In this document: positions 29,318 to 35,860 of the stretch, piece after piece
How positions within the stretch are numbered: position 1 is the first letter of the stretch
Layout: the number at the start of each line of letters is the position of its first letter
IMG/VR virus record: IMGVR_UViG_3300003882_000001
Location: 1 to 35,860 of that record
Strand: one strand, 5' to 3'
Length of the DNA stretch: 35,860 nucleotides
DNA from: a virus
Program-made: the position numbers and the translations under genes
The notes under the pieces: generated by a model
The model's input: only the letters and a program-made list of their open reading frames with translations
What the model was told of the DNA's origin: nothing
The model's database searches: none

Positions 29318-29866
29318 ATGAGCAATCAAGCAAGCATCAGAGAGGCACTTTTGAGACAGGTCGACCAGCAGGTCACAGCGCAGTTGATTCAAGGTGCTGT
29401 CACTGCGGTCGACACAGCCTCTCGTCTTATCGACATTCGCCTCTCTGATGACTTGATTTTGCATGATGTGAGGATGCAGGCAGAGCCTGAGCAGAGTACA
29501 GGGTTTGTACTTATACCAAAGATTGAATCGACCGTTACTGTAGGATTCGTCGACAAAGACACATACCCTGTACTACTTCAGGTCAGTGAGGTAGATAGTG
29601 TTGAAATGATAGTACAAGGTACTACGTTCAATGTCGATTCAACAGGTATCCTACTAGCAGCTAATAGCCAGAATCTAAATTCTCTCTTGAATCAAATCCT
29701 TGGTCTATTGCGTAGTACGCTCAACGGCATATCGGCACTTACAGTGACCTGCTCCGCTCCAGGAGCTCCCAGTACACCACCGATTAACCTCGCGAGTTTC
29801 ACGTCGTTGATCGCCCAGTTACCAGCCGTTGAACAGAAGTTGAATAGCCTACTTAAGTCTAACTAA
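29318..29866 (+). CDS. Baseplate spike protein (gpV-like)
   Basis: A 182-residue protein. Residues about 20-95 form an OB-fold (LIQGAVTAVDTASRLIDIRL, then GFVLIPKIESTVTVGFVDKD, TYPVLLQVSEVD), the N-terminal domain of gpV-type spikes that trimerise at the tail tip. The C-terminal part is short and Ser/Leu-rich rather than a long beta helix, so the spike is blunt or completed by another protein. Gene order hub-spike-gp25-gpJ supports the call. Confidence 0.75.
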   Translation: MSNQASIREALLRQVDQQVTAQLIQGAVTAVDTASRLIDIRLSDDLILHDVRMQAEPEQSTGFVLIPKIESTVTVGFVDKDTYPVLLQVSEVDSVEMIVQGTTFNVDSTGILLAANSQNLNSLLNQILGLLRSTLNGISALTVTCSAPGAPSTPPINLASFTSLIAQLPAVEQKLNSLLKSN

Positions 29867-30163
29867 ATGAGCTACACAGATCTTTTACGAAACACTGACG
29901 GAGATTTGGATATTCAAGACGGCGACTTCGTCATTGGACCGAGTGAGGAGCAGGAGATCGATTTTATCATCAGATCTCAAAAGGGGGAATGGAGGCAATG
30001 GCCACTTATTGGTTTTGGTGTCATCAAGTGGATTAGATCTGTATTTCGCTCTTCTGCATTCAAGCAGCAGCTCGATACAGAGCTGCGCCAAGATGGGTTT
30101 AGTGAGGTAAATATTCAGTTTGGTGATCAAGGTAAATTTCGAGTAGCAGCATATAGAAACTAA
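29867..30163 (+). CDS. Baseplate wedge protein (gp25/gpW-like)
   Basis: The protein has 98 residues with the gp25-like signature: LDIQDGDFVIGPSEEQEIDF followed by IIRSQKGEWRQWPLIGFGV and a C-terminal strand (FSEVNIQFGDQGKFRV). In Mu this is gp46; the protein links the hub/spike to the gpJ wedge. It starts right after the gpV-like stop and its last base is the first base of the next start (TAATG). Confidence 0.8.
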   Translation: MSYTDLLRNTDGDLDIQDGDFVIGPSEEQEIDFIIRSQKGEWRQWPLIGFGVIKWIRSVFRSSAFKQQLDTELRQDGFSEVNIQFGDQGKFRVAAYRN

Positions 30164-31032
30164 TGGCACGAACGATACAGGAGATATACGATTCGATCAT
30201 TCAGGAAAAAGAGACGCTCTCTAGTCTCTCTGGCTTACTGCCAGTAGGGACAAGCTATGCGACGCTGTTATCCGACCTATCCTCTGCCAGCAAAGTCGCA
30301 ATTTGGAGGCTGATCGCTTATGTGGTAGCAGTATCAACCAGCACGCTCGAAAAGCTATGGGACGCATTCAAGTCCGAAACGACCGCTACGGTCCAAAATA
30401 TTCGCTACGCGTCGCTAGATTGGTTCGCAGACAAAGCCCTAAAATTTCAGCAAGGTTATACACTCACGATCGATCCCGTCACGCGCTTACTAGGCTACGC
30501 CACGATAGATACATCTGCCTACATCGTCACCGCTGCCAGCGCAAACGAAGTCGGTAGAATCATCAACCTAAAACTAGCAAAGGGAACAGCTCCTAACCTA
30601 GAAGCTTTGACATCCGCAGAGCTAGCTAGTGCCACATCTTACATAAGCCGTATCAAGATACCAGGTCAGCAAGTACAAGTCACTTCGCTTGCTGCTGATC
30701 AGTTGCAGATAGATCTCAAGATCAAAGCACAGGCCGTGCTGACAAGTAACGAGACGGCCTTGCGTGCATCGATTGTTTCAGCGATCAATACCTACGTACA
30801 GGGCTTTCGCACGAGTGCTGATGTGACAGCATTCAACTTCGACCCCACTTTTAAGCGTTTAGAATATGAGGATATTTTACAGGCGTTGGACGGAGTAGTG
30901 GGACTAGAAAACAACAGCATGATCGCTGTACAAGCGACTACACAGACGACTATCACACAAGACTACGTCAGTCTAGCAGGTTACATGCAGCTAGATGAGG
31001 CGAATAGTACCATCACCATCGAGTATGTATGA
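30163..31032 (+). CDS. Baseplate protein J-like (wedge)
   Basis: The 289-residue protein has the J-like pattern: an N-terminal helical region (GTSYATLLSDLSSASKVAIW, then RLIAYVVAVST), a beta middle, and a C-terminal repeat region (QLQIDLKIKAQAVLTSNETA, then LRASIVSAINTYVQGFRTSA and YEDILQALDGV). Mu gp47 counterpart; forms the baseplate wedge around the hub. Four-base overlap with the next gene. Confidence 0.8.
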   Translation: MARTIQEIYDSIIQEKETLSSLSGLLPVGTSYATLLSDLSSASKVAIWRLIAYVVAVSTSTLEKLWDAFKSETTATVQNIRYASLDWFADKALKFQQGYTLTIDPVTRLLGYATIDTSAYIVTAASANEVGRIINLKLAKGTAPNLEALTSAELASATSYISRIKIPGQQVQVTSLAADQLQIDLKIKAQAVLTSNETALRASIVSAINTYVQGFRTSADVTAFNFDPTFKRLEYEDILQALDGVVGLENNSMIAVQATTQTTITQDYVSLAGYMQLDEANSTITIEYV

Positions 31033-31529
31033 GCTACTTGTGGAACATATTGAACTGGATCTATCAGCTTCTGCCGACCTTTCTCCGTCGCCCAAGGGTG
31101 ACATCTTATATATATGCCCTACATAAGCCCATCAGAAGACTCAAGCTAGACTTTGATACCTATCGTGGTTTCATCCGTGATGAGGTAAGTCAGAGTATTG
31201 TCTCGGTTGAGTCGATGCAGTACTGGCTGAACTTTTACTTTGACCCTACAGGTCAAGGTATACGCGTACTAGATGGAACAAATACGATCAATCATCCTGT
31301 CCTCTGGTACCCAGAGGAGGTAGCTCAAGACATTCATCCCGTGCTTTGGTATCCCTCAGAGTCCAGTGCTCATTTACAGCTCTGGTATCCTTACGAGGTA
31401 GATGCTCAGCCTGACTTTATCGTACAGTTGCCTTTGGGCATCAATATCACACCTCAGCTCACAGCATTTATCAATAAACTCACGCTTCCAGGGTTCAGTT
31501 GGGAGTATCAATTCGCAGGCGTACAGTAA
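31029..31529 (+). CDS. Tail protein in gpI position, LWYP repeats
   Basis: A 166-residue protein in the gpI/gp48 position (between J-like and fibre genes), which in Mu-like phages connects fibres to the baseplate. The N-terminus has an aromatic segment (LWNILNWIYQLLPTFLRR). The middle has three near repeats: NHPVLWYPEEVAQ, IHPVLWYPSESSA, LQLWYPYEVDA (about residues 87-122). No family signature was recognised; the internal repeat is unlike typical gpI. It overlaps neighbours by four bases and one base. Confidence 0.55.
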   Translation: MSYLWNILNWIYQLLPTFLRRPRVTSYIYALHKPIRRLKLDFDTYRGFIRDEVSQSIVSVESMQYWLNFYFDPTGQGIRVLDGTNTINHPVLWYPEEVAQDIHPVLWYPSESSAHLQLWYPYEVDAQPDFIVQLPLGINITPQLTAFINKLTLPGFSWEYQFAGVQ

Positions 31530-32263
31530 TGAATTTCAGAATACTTCAAAATTTTGACCAAGGCCGCAGATTGACGAATCGAGACATCGAATCGATTCAA
31601 AGTCAACTCGACCTATTGTACATGATGCTGCCTGTAAAAGGTCCTTTTGTCATACAGGGCTGTGAGGTAACAAAGCAGACAAATACAGTCACGGTCGCTC
31701 CAGGTTTCATTTGCCTAAATGGAAAAGTCATCGAGATCACATCTCCTGTGACAGGCATTTCAGGCACCGCACTTGTAAGTGATCTAGATGAGCAGCTCTA
31801 CGCGCTGCCCTACGGCCAGCCTGTGACGAAGTTTACACAGAAGCGGACCCGTGCAAAGGTCGTCGTGACAAGCAATACGACGACTAGCTTCGGTGATATG
31901 CTGTACATCTTAGAGGAAGGTATGCGCACGATGGCAGAAGCGGTGCAGGAAGCTACGACCGCTCTAGGGGACATCAAGCTTGTTGATGATGTATCAAATT
32001 TTGATAGCTCAGGAATTGGATTTGGTCCTCAGCGAGGCTGGCGCATCCCCAGTACGACTTTCATGAGCCAAGCTTTAGATAAAGAGCTTATGATCGGCAA
32101 CCCTCCGAGCATTCCTGTAGGGACAGGGCTACAGAGAGGACGATTCTATGTAACATCTAGCGCAGGCAATATTCAGCAATCTGGCTATTCGGTCATGTTG
32201 GCGAAGTTCGTCGGCACAGGGCCTAATGCAGACAATCCCAACCCCTTATATAGAGTACAATGA
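31529..32263 (+). CDS. Unknown tail/fibre-associated protein
   Basis: The start is the ATG overlapping the preceding TAA (31527-31529). The 244-residue product opens MNFRILQNFDQGRRLTNRDI and has a beta-rich core (NTVTVAPGFICLNGKVIEIT, VRAKVVVTSN-type strands), a helical middle, and a WRIPSTTFMSQALDKEL region. The region resembles virion proteins that connect baseplate and fibres (gp-like 'structure at the tail tip'), but I cannot name a family. It overlaps the LysM-like gene by four bases. Confidence 0.5.
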   Translation: MNFRILQNFDQGRRLTNRDIESIQSQLDLLYMMLPVKGPFVIQGCEVTKQTNTVTVAPGFICLNGKVIEITSPVTGISGTALVSDLDEQLYALPYGQPVTKFTQKRTRAKVVVTSNTTTSFGDMLYILEEGMRTMAEAVQEATTALGDIKLVDDVSNFDSSGIGFGPQRGWRIPSTTFMSQALDKELMIGNPPSIPVGTGLQRGRFYVTSSAGNIQQSGYSVMLAKFVGTGPNADNPNPLYRVQ

Positions 32264-32571
32264 TCGAGGTAAGCGAAGGCCAAAGCATCATAGACATAGC
32301 TATTCAGGCGGCTGGCAACCTTGAGGGCGTGATCGAACTAATCGCAGCAAATGCGTTTTCGCTAGATTTGCAGCTTACAGCAGGTCAAGAGATTGATATT
32401 CCTGCTTTCTCAGCCTCCTCGCCTACCATCGTAAAGTATTTAAGCAGACGTGGTATCGTCGTCAATACAGGCGATACAATGATACAGTCTCTATCAGACC
32501 TTGAACCAACTGAGCCGACGGCAGACGGCGACTTTGATACATCAGACTTTGATTCACAAGATTACGACTAA
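32260..32571 (+). CDS. LysM-like baseplate protein
   Basis: The protein has 103 residues. The N-terminal about 50 residues (VSEGQSIIDIAIQAAGNLEG, then a VIELIAANAFSLDLQLTAGQ segment and EIDIPAF) follow the LysM pattern, a beta-alpha-alpha-beta fold that binds peptidoglycan or stabilises baseplates. The end is a very acidic, Asp-rich tail (DFDTSDFDSQDYD). LysM-bearing baseplate proteins occur in contractile-tail systems. One-base overlap with the fibre gene. Confidence 0.65.
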   Translation: MIEVSEGQSIIDIAIQAAGNLEGVIELIAANAFSLDLQLTAGQEIDIPAFSASSPTIVKYLSRRGIVVNTGDTMIQSLSDLEPTEPTADGDFDTSDFDSQDYD

Positions 32572-34325
32572 TGCCTACACAGCAACAATTACAAACTGCA
32601 TTTAATGACCTCTACACATCGCGATCAGGTAATCCTGACAAGATAGATGCCGCTGAGGTACTACCCGTTTTTACTGATCTGATCCAGCAGGTTTATTCTC
32701 AGCTCACACTGGCCGAGGTGCAAACAGGCACCGCGACTGATGCAAAATCCATCAGTGCAGCAGTACTGAAGCAGGCAATTGAATCACTGAGCCTTCAGGG
32801 AAATGTCAATCTGAACAGTACAGGTACAAGCATCGAAACACAAACTGTGGGCGATGTTACGTATATGAGATTTAAGATTGAAGGCACGACAGTCTTAGAG
32901 CTCATTCGTAATGCTCAAGATCAGCATACACTCAATGTGTACGACCAGTTTGGTGACAGCTACTTTAGTTATGAAGAAGCGAGTAATCAGGTTTTGGTCG
33001 GTGGGGATGGTAGTACTGTTACGCTCTCCTTGGGTACCCTAGAAGCAGACAATAATGAGGTGAGGGTAGAGCGACGGCTCATTTTAAATGACGTAACAGA
33101 TTTAGGCGTAGTCCAGCCTCAAGCGTTGGTGTTAGGGCCTAATAATCGCGTCTACAAAGCAGACATTGCCGCTCAAAATCCCGTAGAGTCACCCAATACG
33201 ATCATCGCAAGCAACATTCTCACCTTTCAGCACAGAGAGTCCTACAAGGGACTACCGACGAACTATTTCTCAGGTCCTCTCACGGACTCAAACTTTACTA
33301 TCAATGTAAGTGGATCTGCTCGGCCTGGATATACTGAGATCGTACGATATAAATCGCCTACGCCTCCAACGATTACAGTAAATGGTGATAATCCACGAGC
33401 GGCTGTGCAGCTTATGGATGATCTAAATGCGCTCTGGCCAGGAGACGTAGATGTAGACTTGATTTTCATCCTCCGAGCAGCAGGTAGTAATGTATTTTTT
33501 GTAGATGTGCATCTTGACGTTGTTGCGACTCCAAATCACATCGCACCACGAATCGAGGATATTGAATTTACTGAGTCACCCATTTTGCCAACTACATCAG
33601 GGATTGAGGCAGAGTATAGCTATGTAGGGTCTTTCCCTGAGCGGATCGGAGGATCTGTCGAAACTTGGGAGAAGCAGGTTGCTGGAGTATGGGAGCCTAT
33701 GACTCCTGAAAGTGACGGTACCTACAGTGTAGCAGCTCAGACACCTACTCCCGATCGTATACGCGTGACCTTCATACCTGAATCCGTCGCGGGTGAGACT
33801 TCTACTGCTGTACAGTATGAGGTAGTAGTCGGAGCGACTGCTCAACCTGTAACATGGAGCAATCTTTTGAATATGACACAAAGCGGTAATTCATTGACTT
33901 CCGCCCCAACAAACACGACATACGATGCTGGTGCATTCTCAAATGAAAGTATCATTGATGGACAGACTGGCTACTTCGAATGGCAACATTCGGAGTTGGT
34001 AGATATGTCTATCGGACTGTCTAGGATTGCAAAATCAGGCGACTATGACAGTGCAGATGATCCAGAATATCAAGTACGACTCAATGAAAGCGGGGAAATC
34101 CAGCAATGGAGCCCAGGCGCATTTAATGGAGTGATAGGAACTTATAGCCCTAATGACCTGATCAGATTGGAGCTCGACCAGTCAGGTGCTAGTGCTGCAT
34201 TTAGTGTGAAGCTAAATGGTAGCACGATTTACAGTGCCACTTTTACGAAGGATGCATTTTTCCTACACATCGCGACACGTCGTCCATCTGAGACGATAAA
34301 TGAGGTATTTCAACTAATCCAGTAA
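32571..34325 (+). CDS. Tail fibre protein 1
   Basis: A 584-residue beta-rich structural protein. The N-terminal helical part (TQQQLQTAFNDLYTSRSGNP) probably attaches to the baseplate, then long beta stretches, a Pro-rich hinge (RPGYTEIVRYKSPTPPTITV), an Ig-like region near 335-420 (EAEYSYVGSFPERIGGSVET) and a C-terminal domain (SGNSLTSAPTNTTYDAGAFS onward). It is the likely receptor-binding fibre or its shaft. No enzymatic motif is visible. Two bases separate it from the second fibre gene. Confidence 0.65.
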   Translation: MPTQQQLQTAFNDLYTSRSGNPDKIDAAEVLPVFTDLIQQVYSQLTLAEVQTGTATDAKSISAAVLKQAIESLSLQGNVNLNSTGTSIETQTVGDVTYMRFKIEGTTVLELIRNAQDQHTLNVYDQFGDSYFSYEEASNQVLVGGDGSTVTLSLGTLEADNNEVRVERRLILNDVTDLGVVQPQALVLGPNNRVYKADIAAQNPVESPNTIIASNILTFQHRESYKGLPTNYFSGPLTDSNFTINVSGSARPGYTEIVRYKSPTPPTITVNGDNPRAAVQLMDDLNALWPGDVDVDLIFILRAAGSNVFFVDVHLDVVATPNHIAPRIEDIEFTESPILPTTSGIEAEYSYVGSFPERIGGSVETWEKQVAGVWEPMTPESDGTYSVAAQTPTPDRIRVTFIPESVAGETSTAVQYEVVVGATAQPVTWSNLLNMTQSGNSLTSAPTNTTYDAGAFSNESIIDGQTGYFEWQHSELVDMSIGLSRIAKSGDYDSADDPEYQVRLNESGEIQQWSPGAFNGVIGTYSPNDLIRLELDQSGASAAFSVKLNGSTIYSATFTKDAFFLHIATRRPSETINEVFQLIQ

Positions 34326-34326
34326 C

Positions 34327-35754
34327 ATGAGTTACCTGCGAGTTACACAAGCATATGCGAGTCAGGGAGGCAGCCAGGCGGCTGTCGTCCCTGCTTCGTC
34401 ATCTGTGCCTGTCGTCACAGGCACCACTGTACAAGGCAATGTGCTTACCTGCTCTACTGGAGAGTGGGCAGGCACAGCACCATTTTCATTCACTTACCAG
34501 TGGAAGCGCAACGGCTTGAACATCGCAGGAGCTGCAAACAACACCTATTTACTGACATCTTCGGATGTCAATAATAATATCACCTGTGATGTGACTGCTG
34601 CGAACTCCGCAGGTTCTGCGACAGCTACATCAAATCAAATAGGACCTATCACTGCACCTGCTCAAGGCCAAGGTGAGCAGGTGTATGCTTTGCCTTACTT
34701 CTATCAAGCGAGTCGTCAGAATGATATGAGGACCGATACAGGCAATTATGTCAGTCCTCAGCCACTCATAGACGCTGCTGATCAAATCGGACTTTGGCAC
34801 AATATTGATGAGCATCATTATTGTGCCATCACTACGCGACAGGGGAAAGGAATCATAGATTATATTCCCGCGACATCTTCCCAAAATCACCTAGGAGTTT
34901 TGTGTCCTTGGGGACAGCTCGGCAACGCCACAGACGGTACGCTTTACACTCCGCAAAACGTCCTCCGTGCAGGTCTAGAGATCCAGCCTGTAGAGTCACA
35001 TCAGTCACTAAATCGTCGCGTAGAGATTGCCTCGCGGGAGAATCATCCGTTTTGGTTTAGAGGCATCACTTATCCAAATCGGAGACTCTTTTTGCAAGCG
35101 ATTGCCATCGCCCCAGGCACAACCTTCAGGTCGACAAAAGGCCCTGCTTCAGCAGGCGACAATGACCAGATAGGTATGGTCCAGGACCACGATAGAGGAT
35201 ACCTAGGAGATAAGACACCACCTCACAAGGTAAGCCTTGATCAAAATCGAATCATCTACAAGTCTAAGATCCCTGCGAATGCAGATCAGACCATAGTCGC
35301 TGATGCTGCGGCCATGGCGAACGACTTAAAATGGTTAATCATGTTCAAAGATGTGCTGTGGAGTAAAAACTCCGACGGTCACTACAAGGTGAAAGCGTTC
35401 ATTCTAGATCCGCGTAACCCTGTACCTGTAACGTGGACCACTGTCGTCGATATACCAGGCCCATCTCTACACCCCAATAATCCTACCCAGCGCGCTGATG
35501 AGGAAGGTTACACGCCGTATGAGCGCCAAGCAATATATGGCTGGAACTTGAGCGATGCCAACAAGAATATAGACTTCAATAATGACAACTTTGGGGTCGA
35601 TTTCAATGGTAAGCGCTACTTCATCATGTACACAGCTCCAGACTACTCCATCGATCTAACAACACACACAGATCCCATCATGGGCGTATCGCCTCAATCT
35701 TTAACAGAGTCCCAAATCGAGACTATTATGACTCCGCAGTTGGTGATGTTGTAA
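34327..35754 (+). CDS. Tail fibre/adhesin 2 with Ig-like domain
   Basis: The protein has 475 residues. An Ig-like domain occupies about 25-115 (VPVVTGTTVQGNVLTCSTGE, then FTYQWKRNGLNIAGAANNTY and TCDVTAANSAGSATA). A large C-terminal region of unknown fold follows (VYALPYFYQASRQNDMRTDT, HPFWFRGITYPNRRLFLQAI), rich in His, Tyr and Asp. Ig-like domains on phage tails help bind polysaccharide. It is the last gene before the right end, as the tail fibre is in Mu-like phages with terminal host-range modules. Role inferred. Confidence 0.65.
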   Translation: MSYLRVTQAYASQGGSQAAVVPASSSVPVVTGTTVQGNVLTCSTGEWAGTAPFSFTYQWKRNGLNIAGAANNTYLLTSSDVNNNITCDVTAANSAGSATATSNQIGPITAPAQGQGEQVYALPYFYQASRQNDMRTDTGNYVSPQPLIDAADQIGLWHNIDEHHYCAITTRQGKGIIDYIPATSSQNHLGVLCPWGQLGNATDGTLYTPQNVLRAGLEIQPVESHQSLNRRVEIASRENHPFWFRGITYPNRRLFLQAIAIAPGTTFRSTKGPASAGDNDQIGMVQDHDRGYLGDKTPPHKVSLDQNRIIYKSKIPANADQTIVADAAAMANDLKWLIMFKDVLWSKNSDGHYKVKAFILDPRNPVPVTWTTVVDIPGPSLHPNNPTQRADEEGYTPYERQAIYGWNLSDANKNIDFNNDNFGVDFNGKRYFIMYTAPDYSIDLTTHTDPIMGVSPQSLTESQIETIMTPQLVML

Positions 35755-35860
35755 TATGTATTGAATTGCTGTTGATTCGTATAATAATGGCCGTTTTAAG
35801 TCGCCAAAAAATTATATCTTTTCTGCTGAAAAAATTATACGAATTTATCGCGCGAATATA
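35755..35860. other. Right-end region
   Basis: These 106 bases contain no gene. ATTCGTATAAT (35775-35785) and ATTATACGAAT (35834-35844) are a perfect 11-base inverted repeat. AAAAAATTATATCTTT (35806-35821) and GAAAAAATTATAC (35828-35840) are inverted copies of left-end site L2 motifs. GGCCGTTTT at 35789-35796 resembles an arm of the left-end hairpins. This fits the right terminus of a transposable phage; the exact cleavage point and host flank cannot be set. Confidence 0.6.

Noticed and set aside
32571-35754. Diversity-generating retroelement or G-type inversion at fibre genes
   Set aside because: No reverse transcriptase, template/variable repeat pair, invertase gene or long inverted repeats were seen.

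Overview
The window is an almost complete Mu-like (transposable, contractile-tailed) phage or prophage, most probably from a Bacteroidota host. The phage type is shown by a DDE transposase followed by a MuB-like AAA+ ATPase, a divergent repressor, and the Mu order of virion genes: small and large terminase, DUF935 portal with MuF domain, gpG, protease, capsid, sheath, tube, frameshifted tail chaperone, tape measure, gpD, gpV, gp25-like and gpJ. The host assignment rests on a TAnnTTTG-type promoter box in the operator region, few Shine-Dalgarno sequences, DUF2586-type sheath and DUF6046-like tail proteins, and an initiator-like tRNA of Bacteroidota type. It is an inference. Matching A/T-rich motifs at both edges suggest that the window starts and stops close to the element's termini, but the exact ends are not defined.

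Layout. 1-253: left end with two putative transposase sites and two hairpins. 254-994 (-): repressor. 995-1083: divergent operator. 1084-5333 (+): Ner-like regulator, transposase, mini zinc-ribbon protein, MuB-like ATPase, small membrane protein, DUF3164-like protein. 5334-6213: about 880 bases without a protein gene, holding an initiator-like tRNA-Met, two aberrant tRNA-like elements, a tRNA-Thr and many strong hairpins including a predicted pseudoknot. 6214-9279 (+): GemA-like, ASCH-like and unknown proteins and a polytopic membrane protein. 9342-13651 (+): small accessory genes: an IS630-type DNA-binding domain without a nuclease, a lone DnaA-domain-IV-like protein, HNH nuclease, MazG-like protein, an Acb2/Tad1-like (anti-CBASS type) protein, a DNA methyltransferase and unknowns.

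13655-20907 lies on the minus strand: two cargo-type genes (Trypco2-like, DUF4429/SHOCT-like), then a tail-completion protein, gpG, the portal-MuF fusion with a toxin-like C-terminus, DUF1320, large and small terminase. The plus strand resumes at 21047 with protease-scaffold, capsid, sheath, tube, chaperone (a clear -1 frameshift at A AAA AAG), tape measure, baseplate and two fibre genes ending at 35754, followed by the right end. The packaging/portal block and the capsid/tail block therefore diverge from a shared control region at 20908-21046, which contains a motif resembling the left-end sites.

Working together: the repressor and Ner-like protein would set lysogeny versus replicative transposition by the A and B homologues. 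The accessory block may handle nucleotide pools, DNA modification and host defence. The two late units build and fill a short contractile-tailed particle. No endolysin was recognised. The strongest candidate for something undescribed is the structured RNA/tRNA-like island at 5334-6213.
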